A stretch of 64,000 bases of DNA from Pseudomonadota bacterium. GTDB lineage: Bacteria; Myxococcota_A; UBA796; SXON01. Made by a program: the position numbers and the translations under genes. This document shows, piece after piece, positions 1 to 7,537 of the stretch. Under the pieces are notes generated by a model that saw only the letters and a program-made list of their open reading frames with translations, was not told the origin of the DNA and made no database searches. The stretch lies in the NCBI GenBank assembly GCA_030685065.1, contig JAUXQH010000169.1, positions 120,641-184,640 on the forward strand, in the 5' to 3' direction. How positions within the stretch are numbered: position 1 is the first letter of the stretch; every line of letters begins with the position of its first letter.

Positions 1-1338
1 GTCGGTGACGGGCCCCTCCGCCGTGGTGGTGGTGAGGTAGCCCAGGGCCTCGAGCTGGGCGACGCGCTCGGGGCTCATGTCCGCGCGCGTCGCGCCGGCG
101 GCGGGCTCCATCGCGGCCACCATCCCGCCGAGCCGGTCGCGGATCGTCGTGAGCAGGGCAGGCTCGGAAGCCGCGAGATCCGCCTTCTCCCGCACGTCCT
201 CCCGCGCGTAGAGCTCCGGCGTGGTCGACTCGAGGAGCTTGTGGTCGTTCGTGACCAGCACCTTTTGCGGCGCCCACCCGTAGTGATGCCACGCGTACTG
301 GCTCTCGGCGTACACCGCGCGTTCGGCGCCCCCGGGCAGGTCCCCGACGAGGCCCGGCCCGAGATCGATGCCGTCGAGGCCCGCCGGCACCGGGAGCCCG
401 ACCGCGGCGAGGATCGTGGGGGCCAGATCCACGAGGCTCACCGGCGTGCTCACCACCCGCCCGGCGCCGGGCGCGGACGAGTCGGCCGCCTTCGAACCGG
501 CCGCCCTCGGAGGGCGCACCAGGAACGGGATGTGGGTGGTCGCGTCGTACAGGAGCACGCCGTGGAGGGTCTCCCCGTGCGAGCCCATGCCCTCGCCGTG
601 GTCCGCGACGACGAAGATCCAGGTGTCGTCGAGCTGCTCGTTCTCGGCCAGCCACTTCCGCAAGCGGGCGAACTGGGCATCGACCGACGCGACCTCGCCC
701 ACGTACGGCCGCCCGTCGAACATCGTGGCGTAGGGCTCTACCGGCTCGTAGGGGTGGTGCACGTCGAACATGTGCACCCACGCGAACCAGGGCTTGTCTC
801 CCTTTCCGTTGGCGTCGAGCCAGGAGAGGGCGTCGTCCACCACCTTCTCGCCCGCGCGCTCCACGCGCCAACGGTTCGCCCCGCCGTCCGGCGCCGCCGA
901 GGCGGGCCCCATGTCGTCGTAGAAGGTGCCGAAGCCCTGCGCGAAGCCCCAGTGGTGGGAGGTCACCTCGGCGCCGACCGACGCCATCGTCGCGTAGCCC
1001 GCCCCGGACAGGCGCTCGGCGAGCGTCGTCGCGTCATCCCCGAGGAAGAAGTCGCCGTTGTCGCGGACCCCGTGGCGCGGGGGGTAGAGCCCCGTGTGGA
1101 TCGACGAGTGCGCCGGGATCGTGAGCGGCGTCACGGTGTAGGCGCGGTCGAAGCGCACGCCCTCGGCGGCCATCCGATCGAGGTGCGGCGTGGCGCCGGT
1201 GGTGGAGCCGTAGCTGCCGAGCGCGTCCGAGCGCGTCGTGTCGAGCGTGATCAGGAGCACGTTCGGGGGCGGCGCGGCGGGAGCGCAGGCGGCGAGCAGG
1301 AGGAGCGTGACGAGCGGCGTACGCACGGGGAGGGACAT
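1..1338 (-). CDS. Sulfatase/alkaline-phosphatase-fold lipoprotein (3' end outside window)
   Basis: 446 codons are visible; the C-terminus runs off the window start. ATG at 1338 is followed by a lipoprotein signal ending LLLLAAC, so the enzyme is probably anchored in the envelope. The metal-binding core LDTTRSD lies near residue 35, and VADHGEGMGSHGE and a late LEALGYL segment follow, typical of the sulfatase branch of the alkaline phosphatase superfamily. At the place of the formylglycine signature (C/S-x-P-x-R) it reads TIPAH, so Thr replaces the modifiable Cys/Ser. Sulfate-ester hydrolysis is therefore uncertain, and phosphatase or phosphotransferase activity is an alternative. Two more members of the fold occur in this window (40489-42162 and 56476-57855). 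Substrate unknown. Confidence 0.85.
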   Translation of the reverse strand, partial: MSLPVRTPLVTLLLLAACAPAAPPPNVLLITLDTTRSDALGSYGSTTGATPHLDRMAAEGVRFDRAYTVTPLTIPAHSSIHTGLYPPRHGVRDNGDFFLGDDATTLAERLSGAGYATMASVGAEVTSHHWGFAQGFGTFYDDMGPASAAPDGGANRWRVERAGEKVVDDALSWLDANGKGDKPWFAWVHMFDVHHPYEPVEPYATMFDGRPYVGEVASVDAQFARLRKWLAENEQLDDTWIFVVADHGEGMGSHGETLHGVLLYDATTHIPFLVRPPRAAGSKAADSSAPGAGRVVSTPVSLVDLAPTILAAVGLPVPAGLDGIDLGPGLVGDLPGGAERAVYAESQYAWHHYGWAPQKVLVTNDHKLLESTTPELYAREDVREKADLAASEPALLTTIRDRLGGMVAAMEPAAGATRADMSPERVAQLEALGYLTTTTAEGPVTD

Positions 1339-1401
1339 GGGCGCGCGTATATGCCGGGCGGGGTGGGGGCGTCGGGGGCATCCGCCGCGGCGCCCGCGCT
1401 G

Positions 1402-2478
1402 TCAGGTCTCGACCGCGACCGTCCAGAAGCCGACGAGGTCGCCGTCGGTCGTCGCGCCCACCACGAACACGTCGATCGCGCCCACGAGGTTGCCCGACCC
1501 GTCCGTCGGGCCGAAGCGGATGACCGTCACGGCGGACAGCTCCTCGTCGAAGATGGCGCGCAACGCCTGCCATTGCGCGGCCTGCTGGTGGTCGTACTCC
1601 TCCCACCAGTCTTCGGGCACCGTGTAGCGGTCGAACACCTGCGCGATCGTACGCTCCTGAACCGCGCGCTCGGCCAGCGTCTCCTGGCCCTCGTGGGCGA
1701 CGTAGACGCTGCCCAGTTTTTCCTTGGCGTTCGCGAGGGTCACCGCGGTGTCGCCCGCGCCCCCGACCGTGAACACGGTGAGCACGTAGTCGGACTCGCT
1801 CGTGTACCAGAGCCCGTTGGACGCCGAGGTCAGCGCGGCGACCGCCTCCGGGGTGCCATACCCGTCGAGCGCGGGGGCCGCGGACCACACGCGCAGCTTG
1901 TCGAGCGCCGAGCCGCCCACGTAGGAGGCCGCCGCGAGGGCCTGCACATCGACGAACGGGCGCTGCGCGACGATCGCGGCGGCGGCGCGGCTGTCGAGCG
2001 CCACGTCGACGTCGAGCACGTCGAGCGTGGCGGTGTTCACGAGGGCGACGGTGGCGATGGCCTCGTCCCACGTGAAGCCGATGCCCTCGACCGTGCCGTA
2101 GTAGTCCTCCCCGGCCGGCACCCAGCCGTGCGCCGTGGCGTAGTCGAGCAGCGAGGCGAGCGCGCTGTCCCCGACGTAGGACACCGCGTCCACCTCGGCG
2201 ATCGTGCCGAACGGATTGTCGTCCCGCGTCCCGCTGCGAAGGTCCGCGCCGTCGCGATGCACGATGAGGTTGGTCGCGGCGCGGCGGTCGAGCCCGGCGT
2301 CGATGTCGAGGATCGTGAGCGTGGTCGACGGGTCGTTCAAGAGGGAGAGCACGCCCATCGCGTCGCGGGACCCCTCCTCCATCACGCGGGACGAGGAGGC
2401 GCCCCCGAGCTCCCGGGGAGCGCGCTCGTCGGCGGCGCAGGCGGCCAGGAAGAGGAGGAGGAAGGCGGACGTGCGCAT
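1402..2478 (-). CDS. Helix-hairpin-helix repeat lipoprotein
   Basis: 358 aa starting with a short lipoprotein signal (lipobox LAAC at about residues 11-14). Residues about 43-120 and 140-195 are two copies of a helix-hairpin-helix-like unit of the ComEA type: LLNDPSTT..LD.D.GLD.RAA..I..HRDG, then F.T.AEVDAVSYVGDSAL..L. The second half (about 200-358) is a separate domain I do not recognise, rich in aromatic residues around DRYTVPEDWWEEY. An outer-membrane or periplasmic location is inferred from the signal. Helix-hairpin-helix units often bind DNA, but in secreted proteins of this lineage they may only be structural. It lies 63 bp upstream of the sulfatase-fold gene on the same strand. Confidence 0.75.
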   Translation of the reverse strand: MRTSAFLLLFLAACAADERAPRELGGASSSRVMEEGSRDAMGVLSLLNDPSTTLTILDIDAGLDRRAATNLIVHRDGADLRSGTRDDNPFGTIAEVDAVSYVGDSALASLLDYATAHGWVPAGEDYYGTVEGIGFTWDEAIATVALVNTATLDVLDVDVALDSRAAAAIVAQRPFVDVQALAAASYVGGSALDKLRVWSAAPALDGYGTPEAVAALTSASNGLWYTSESDYVLTVFTVGGAGDTAVTLANAKEKLGSVYVAHEGQETLAERAVQERTIAQVFDRYTVPEDWWEEYDHQQAAQWQALRAIFDEELSAVTVIRFGPTDGSGNLVGAIDVFVVGATTDGDLVGFWTVAVET

Positions 2479-2582
2479 CGGTGAACCTGGAGCGGGTGCG
2501 CGACTAACCGGGGGCCGTTGCCACGCCAGGGCGGACCGTCGATTGTCGACGGATTGGCACGGTCGGGACGTTAGCGGGGGTT

Positions 2583-3818
2583 GTGCTTCCGTACGCCGCC
2601 CTCGCCGCCCTCGCCCTGCTCGCCTCCGCCCGCGCCGAGGATCCGGCCCCGGTGCCCGTCCCCGAGGAGCCGCCGATCGCGGCGCCCGCCCGCGAAAAGC
2701 TCAAGTGGCTCATCCTCCCCAACCTGTCCTACGACAGCGACGACAAGCTCGGGTTCGGCGCCCGCGCGGAGGTCATCCAGCCGCGCGCCGGCCTCGATCC
2801 GTACCGAAGCTCGTTCGTGCTGCACGGGTTCGCCACCACCAACGGCTACCACCACCACCGCTTCCGCTTCGATCTGGTCGGCCTCGGCCCGAAGGAGCGG
2901 ATGCGCGTCACCGGCCACTTCGCGTTCCGGGCCTGGCTGAACGACGGCTACTGGGGCATCGGCAACGGCACGGAGCGCGAGGTCTCGTACGAGGACGCCG
3001 CTGCCGACGATCCCGACCGCAAGCGTTATCGTTATTCCCTCATCCAGCCCTTCGGGCAAGTGGCGCTGCGTCACGCCGTTTCTTCCGGCGATGTGGCGAG
3101 CCCCCTCTCCCTGTACGGCTCGGTCAACGTCCGGTACACGGTGGTGGACGCCTCCGCGGGCTCGCTCCTCCTCGAGCAGCAGCCGCTCGGGATGGACGGC
3201 GGCCTCGGCGTCCAGCTCATCGCCGGCGCCTTGTGGGACACGCGCGAGCCCGAGGTCACTCCCGACGAGGGCTGGCTCCTCGAGGTGGCCGGTCGCGGCG
3301 TGACCGGCATGTACACGTTCGGCGGGCCGTTCGTCTCCGCCCGCGCCTGGGGGCGCATCGCTCCGGGCGTCGTCGTCGCACAGCGCGTCATGGGCGAGTG
3401 GCTGTTCGGCGAGGTCCCCTTCTACGAGATGGTGTTCTGGGGCGGCGTCGTGCCCATCCCGGGCATGGGCGGCTCCGACACCATCCGCGGCGTGGCCTTC
3501 GGGCGCTGGCGCGGCCCGGGAAAGGCGGTGTCCAACACCGAGCTGCGCCTCGACGTCCTGCGTCACCGCGCGCTCAAGCAGGAGCTCCGCTGGCAGCTCG
3601 TCCCCTTCGTCGACCTCGGCACCGTGTGGGGCTCCGGTGACACCGCGACCGCCCCCGATCCGGCGCTCCCCGTCCACCCCGCCGTCGGCGGCGGCATCCG
3701 GGCGATCTGGGGCGAGAGCATCGTCGGCCGCGTGGACGCGGGCGTGAGCCCAGACCTCACGGACGAGGGGCCGGCGCTGCAGTGGGGGTTGTACCTGATG
3801 TTCGACCACATGTTCTGA
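2583..3818 (+). CDS. Outer-membrane beta-barrel protein, BamA/Omp85 (surface antigen) type
   Basis: 411 aa. It starts with GTG at 2583 followed by a signal peptide (LPYAALAALALLASARAED). The mature protein looks like a beta-barrel: alternating strands with aromatic girdles, a VLHGFATTNGYHHHRFR segment, a GIGNGTE loop, repeated Gly-rich turns and a C-terminal Phe (YLMFDHMF) as recognised by the Bam machinery. The segment GGSDTIRGVAFGRWRGPG resembles the conserved (V/I)RG(Y/F) lid-loop motif of Omp85 barrels, which argues for the surface antigen D15 group rather than a porin. There are no POTRA domains and the protein is short, so it looks like a lone barrel of unknown cargo. It is divergent from the lipoprotein at 1402-2478 with about 100 bp between the starts. 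Confidence 0.75.
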   Translation: MLPYAALAALALLASARAEDPAPVPVPEEPPIAAPAREKLKWLILPNLSYDSDDKLGFGARAEVIQPRAGLDPYRSSFVLHGFATTNGYHHHRFRFDLVGLGPKERMRVTGHFAFRAWLNDGYWGIGNGTEREVSYEDAAADDPDRKRYRYSLIQPFGQVALRHAVSSGDVASPLSLYGSVNVRYTVVDASAGSLLLEQQPLGMDGGLGVQLIAGALWDTREPEVTPDEGWLLEVAGRGVTGMYTFGGPFVSARAWGRIAPGVVVAQRVMGEWLFGEVPFYEMVFWGGVVPIPGMGGSDTIRGVAFGRWRGPGKAVSNTELRLDVLRHRALKQELRWQLVPFVDLGTVWGSGDTATAPDPALPVHPAVGGGIRAIWGESIVGRVDAGVSPDLTDEGPALQWGLYLMFDHMF

Positions 3819-4365
3819 CTCCGGGTGTCCCCGTGAGGCAGGCGCTGGGCGCCCCGGCTGCCGCCGGCGCCCTCCTCCGGGCTGCGGCGCGAAGCGCCTC
3901 GGTCCGCCGCTGACGCGTCGGGACCGGCCGCTCGCGCGGCCGCCCTGCGTCCGGCTGGCGCGGGGGGGCAGCAACCCGGGGGAACGTGATTCACTTCCGT
4001 CGGCGATCGAGGCGGGACCCGGCCCGCCCAGCGGGCTGAACTCCGGGGATGCGCTCTCATCCGGCGAGTTCGGCCCGCCCAGCGGGCTGAACTCGGGGGA
4101 TGCATCGTCATCCGACGAGTTCGGCCCGTCCCCGCGCCCGAGGCCAACCCGACCGCCATCCCCGTGAATTCAGCAGTGACACAGTCAGTCGGGCCGCGGT
4201 CGGCGCCATGGCCAGCTTCCGCGATCGCGGGGACGTGGATGGCGCCGGGCACCGCGGCCCACGCGCTCTTCGGCCCCACCTGTGCCGAAGCGCTCGATGA
4301 ACCCGCGCCATGGAGTACGGTGGTCGAGCCCTGATCGTCGCGTGAACCGTCGCCTCCACCCCCCG
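3819..4365. other. Non-coding stretch with hairpin and palindromic repeats
   Basis: About 550 bp without a convincing gene. It holds a perfect 7-bp stem with a 4-nt loop at 3925-3942 (CGGCCGC/GCGGCCG), which could act as a transcript end for the barrel gene although it has no T tract, and the 51-bp palindromic repeats at 4021-4131. Open frames here are continuations of shadow frames. The region just before 4366 is the likely promoter region of the peptidase gene, but I see no clear -35/-10 boxes. Confidence 0.5.
4021..4131. repeat. 51-bp REP-like tandem palindromic repeat, 2.2 copies
   Basis: Copy 1 is 4021-4071, copy 2 is 4072-4122, and a third begins at 4123 (GGCCCGTCC) and fades. Each unit contains two inverted repeats: GCCCGC-CCA-GCGGGC, and a longer one built from GAACTC..GGGGATG..CATCC..GAGTTC. 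Copies differ at only a few positions, mostly in the loop. The unit length is a multiple of three, which explains the repeated peptides in shadow frames. The layout is that of extragenic palindromic (REP/BIME-like) elements. Confidence 0.8.
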
Positions 4366-5799
4366 ATGTTCCTTTCCTTCCTCCTCCTCCCGCTCGGCGC
4401 CTGGCTCTCCACGGCGCTCCACGAGCTCGCCCATCTCGTCGCGTTCCGCGTCGTGGGCGGGCGTGTGCTCGCCGTCGGGACCGGGTGGCCGCCGATCCGG
4501 GCGCGGTGGCGCGTGGGGGGAACCCTGCTGTTCTTCGGGAGCACGGCGCCGCTCACCGGGATGACGATCCCCGGGGATCACACGCTCTCGCGGGCCCAGA
4601 ACGCCTTCGTTTCCGCGGCCGGGCCGACCACCACCCTCGCGATCGCGTGCCTGCTCCTGGTGTGGCCGACGGACGCCTCCCCGATCGTCCGGTACCTGCT
4701 CGCGGCGTGGAACGTGCTGTCGTTCCTCGAAAATGTGATGCCGGGCCACCACGAGACCGGAGGGAACGACGGCGAGCACATCGCGAAGCACCTGTCGCAG
4801 GCTGGCTGGCTCCAAACCTCGACCGCAAGCGACGTGGCGGAGGTGGAATTGTACGAAGCGTTGGAGCTCCGGGAGCAGGCCCGGGCGCTCCAGGTTCGGC
4901 TCGGGATCACGCTCGCGCACCAGGGACTCCCGCTCGCGGCCGGCGGCCACCTCGCCGCGCTCGAGACGGATGTCGGGGACGACGCCGCGTGGGCCGACCG
5001 GCTCGCGCTCGTCCGCGGTTGGATCGCCTACACCGAAGATCGGTGGGCGGATGCGGAGACCACGCTGCGGGCGGTGCTCGACGCTGACGCCGCGTGGGTG
5101 CGCGCCTCGGCGCGGATGGGGATCGCCGGGGCGCGCCTGGAGGTCGGGGACCCCGATGTTCCCTGCTTCCCCGACGCGCCCGAGGAGGAGCGGGGCCGCC
5201 TCACGGGAATCGCCGACCTCTTCCACGGCTGCCGCACCGACGACGTGGCGCGGGCCCGACGCGGCGCGGCCGCCATCGGGGCGCTCTCCTGGAGCGGCGA
5301 GCTGGCCCTCGCGCGGCTGTACCTGCGCACGGGGGACGTGGCGTCGGCTCGCACGTCCGTATTCGCCGCGGCCGACGGAGCCCGCCGGATGATCATGCGC
5401 CTGCCCGTCGGGTCCCGCGCCGAAGCGTTCGGCCTCCTGGATCCGCTCCACGCCGCGATCGAGGAGCTTTCCCACGCCGTCGGCGACCCCCGCCTGCCGG
5501 ACCGCCTGCTGGGGCCTGCGAGGGTGGACGACGTGGGGATACCTCTCTCCCTCGCGGCCGTCGCCCTGTGCGTCGTGTCCGTCCTCGCCGGCGCGCTGCG
5601 GACCTCCGAGGACTGGCGGGCGTGGTGGGCCGTCGAGTCCACGGCCGCGCCGGTGCTCGGGATCCTGGGGTGCTTCGTCGTCATGCGCTATGGCTTGCAG
5701 GACGGGCCGCTGGCCGTGCGCGGCTACGTCGTGAGCGTAGTCACGGTAGCGGTCCTGCTCGCGGCCTGGATCCTCGCCGGGATCGACGCGCGCGGCTGA
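4366..5799 (+). CDS. Site-2-protease-like (M50) membrane metallopeptidase with repeat region
   Basis: 477 aa from ATG 4366; an in-frame GTG at 4342 would add 8 residues. A hydrophobic segment near the N-terminus carries HELAHL (HExxH zinc motif), and about 100 residues on, NVMPGHHETGGNDGEH resembles the second S2P motif (N-x-x-P...DG) that supplies the third zinc ligand. Residues about 150-385 form an alanine-rich helical region resembling TPR units (RGWIAYTEDRWADAETTLRAVL), followed by two or three C-terminal membrane segments. Family members cut membrane proteins within the bilayer; here the repeat region could bind the substrate or a partner. Substrate unknown. The peptidase activity is supported by both motifs. 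Confidence 0.75.
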   Translation: MFLSFLLLPLGAWLSTALHELAHLVAFRVVGGRVLAVGTGWPPIRARWRVGGTLLFFGSTAPLTGMTIPGDHTLSRAQNAFVSAAGPTTTLAIACLLLVWPTDASPIVRYLLAAWNVLSFLENVMPGHHETGGNDGEHIAKHLSQAGWLQTSTASDVAEVELYEALELREQARALQVRLGITLAHQGLPLAAGGHLAALETDVGDDAAWADRLALVRGWIAYTEDRWADAETTLRAVLDADAAWVRASARMGIAGARLEVGDPDVPCFPDAPEEERGRLTGIADLFHGCRTDDVARARRGAAAIGALSWSGELALARLYLRTGDVASARTSVFAAADGARRMIMRLPVGSRAEAFGLLDPLHAAIEELSHAVGDPRLPDRLLGPARVDDVGIPLSLAAVALCVVSVLAGALRTSEDWRAWWAVESTAAPVLGILGCFVVMRYGLQDGPLAVRGYVVSVVTVAVLLAAWILAGIDARG

Positions 5800-5840
5800 C
5801 CGCCCCCCCGAAGCCCCGCCCCTCGCGATAGACGCGCCGG

Positions 5841-7337
5841 ATGCTCGCCCGTACGCTCGTCGCCCTCTCGCTCGCCCTCGCCCTGTCGCCCGGAGCCGCC
5901 GCCGCCCCCGGTGCCGCTCGGGGGCCGGCGCCCGCCGAAGCCCCGCTCCCCACCCTCCCGGTCGACTGGGCCGCCGCCGGTGACGAGACCGCGCGCCTCC
6001 TCTCCGAGTACATCCGCGTCGACACCACGAACCCGCCCGGCAACGAGCAGCGCGGGGCCGACTTCCTCGCGGCGCGCCTCGCCGCGGTGGGCATCCCGTC
6101 GGTGCAGATCCAGCACGCGCCCGGCCGCACCTCGCTCGTGGGTCGGATCGACGGCGCCGACCTGGAGCCGCCCCTCTGCCTGCTCTCCCACATCGACGTG
6201 GCGAGCGCCGAGCCCGAGCGCTGGCCCGAGGGCAAAGGACCGCTCTCGGGCACGATCGAGGACGGCGTCGTGTGGGGCCGCGGCGCCCTGGACATGAAGG
6301 GGCTCGGCGCCGTGCAGACGATGACGATGATCGAGCTCGCGCGGCTCGGCGTGCCGCTCCGTCGCGATGTGATCCTGCTCGCCGTCGCGGACGAGGAGGT
6401 CGACAACACCGGCATGATCGAGATCGCGGAGAAGCACTGGTCGAGCATCGGGTGCTCCCAGGTGATCAACGAGGGCGGCCTCGGGATCAAGGATCTGCTC
6501 TTCGAAGGGCAGACGGTGTTCGGCATCTCCGTCGCCGAGAAGGGCCTGCTCTGGGTGCGCATGGTCGCCACCGGGCCGGCGGGCCACGGCTCGAACCCCA
6601 ACCCGGAGTCCGCCCCCGCGCGGCTCGGGCGCGCCGTCGAGGCGCTCGAGGCGTACGAGCCGAAGCCGAAGATGCACGGCGCCCTGCGCGAGCTGTTCTG
6701 GAACGTCGGGGGCACGCGCAAGGGGCTGTACCGCTACGCGCTGCGCCACCCGCGCCTGATCTTCGGGAGGCTCCTCGCCCAGAACGCCGGCCGCGCCCTG
6801 CTGACCGACACGATCAACGTGACCGGCTTCAACGGCGGCCTCGCCCCGAACGTCGTGCCCTCGGAGGTGTCGGCCAACCTCGACTGCCGGCTGCTCCCCG
6901 GCACCACCCCCGCCGCCATGCTCGCGCGCCTCCGGGAGCTGGTCCCCGATCCGCTCGTGCGCTTCGACGTGATCCAGCAGGCCGAGGCCAACGAGAGCCC
7001 CACCGACGACCCGTTCTACCGGGCCCTCGCCCGCCACGTCGTCGCCGGGCGGACGGACGCGGTGGCCGGGCCCGCGCTCTCGATCGGCTTCACCGACTCC
7101 CTGGTCCTGCGGCCGCTCGGCGTGCACGCCTACGGCCTCGCGCCGTTCGAGGTCACCGTGGCGCAGGCGGAGACCCAGCACGGGCACGGCGAGCACGTGT
7201 CCGTCGAGAACCTCCGCAACGGCCTGCGGGTGCTGCTCGGCGCGGTGGTCGAGGTGGCGGCGACGGACCCGGCGAACCCGATGGCGGGGGCGAAGCCTTG
7301 GGTGGCGGGTGCGTCGGCGGTTGTGCCGGCGCCCTGA
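5841..7337 (+). CDS. M20-family zinc metallopeptidase (secreted)
   Basis: 498 aa, ATG 5841, with a cleavable signal (LVALSLALALSPGAAA). The two-zinc M20 ligand pattern is complete: LLSHIDVA (His, Asp), WGRGALDMKG (bridging Asp), ADEEVDNTGM (catalytic Glu pair) and a late HGHGEHVSVENL (His). The ATGPAGHGSNPNPESA segment belongs to the dimerisation domain. The family hydrolyses dipeptides, acyl-amino acids or carboxy-terminal residues; the exact substrate cannot be read from the sequence. Export suggests peptide scavenging in the periplasm or outside. It lies 41 bp after the M50 gene on the same strand and may be cotranscribed with it. Confidence 0.88.
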   Translation: MLARTLVALSLALALSPGAAAAPGAARGPAPAEAPLPTLPVDWAAAGDETARLLSEYIRVDTTNPPGNEQRGADFLAARLAAVGIPSVQIQHAPGRTSLVGRIDGADLEPPLCLLSHIDVASAEPERWPEGKGPLSGTIEDGVVWGRGALDMKGLGAVQTMTMIELARLGVPLRRDVILLAVADEEVDNTGMIEIAEKHWSSIGCSQVINEGGLGIKDLLFEGQTVFGISVAEKGLLWVRMVATGPAGHGSNPNPESAPARLGRAVEALEAYEPKPKMHGALRELFWNVGGTRKGLYRYALRHPRLIFGRLLAQNAGRALLTDTINVTGFNGGLAPNVVPSEVSANLDCRLLPGTTPAAMLARLRELVPDPLVRFDVIQQAEANESPTDDPFYRALARHVVAGRTDAVAGPALSIGFTDSLVLRPLGVHAYGLAPFEVTVAQAETQHGHGEHVSVENLRNGLRVLLGAVVEVAATDPANPMAGAKPWVAGASAVVPAP

Positions 7338-7537
7338 CCGACGAATGCTGGATCGTGCCGCGGTCTCGCCCGACGGAAGGAGCAGGGGCCGCCGTCCGCT
7401 GACGGGCTCCAGGGCGTCCCACACCCCACGCTCCCGCTCGCGGTTCTCTTGTTGCGTCAAGATCGACACCCGAGGAAGAGTCCAGCGCGTCGCACGTTAA
7501 GCACGAGGCCTCCCCCCTGCTTGCCCAGGACCTCCCC

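Noticed and set aside
241..2484. Long plus-strand frame of 747 codons
   Set aside because: Arg/His/Val-rich composition without motifs; it is antisense to a sulfatase-fold gene and a lipoprotein gene that have clear family motifs.
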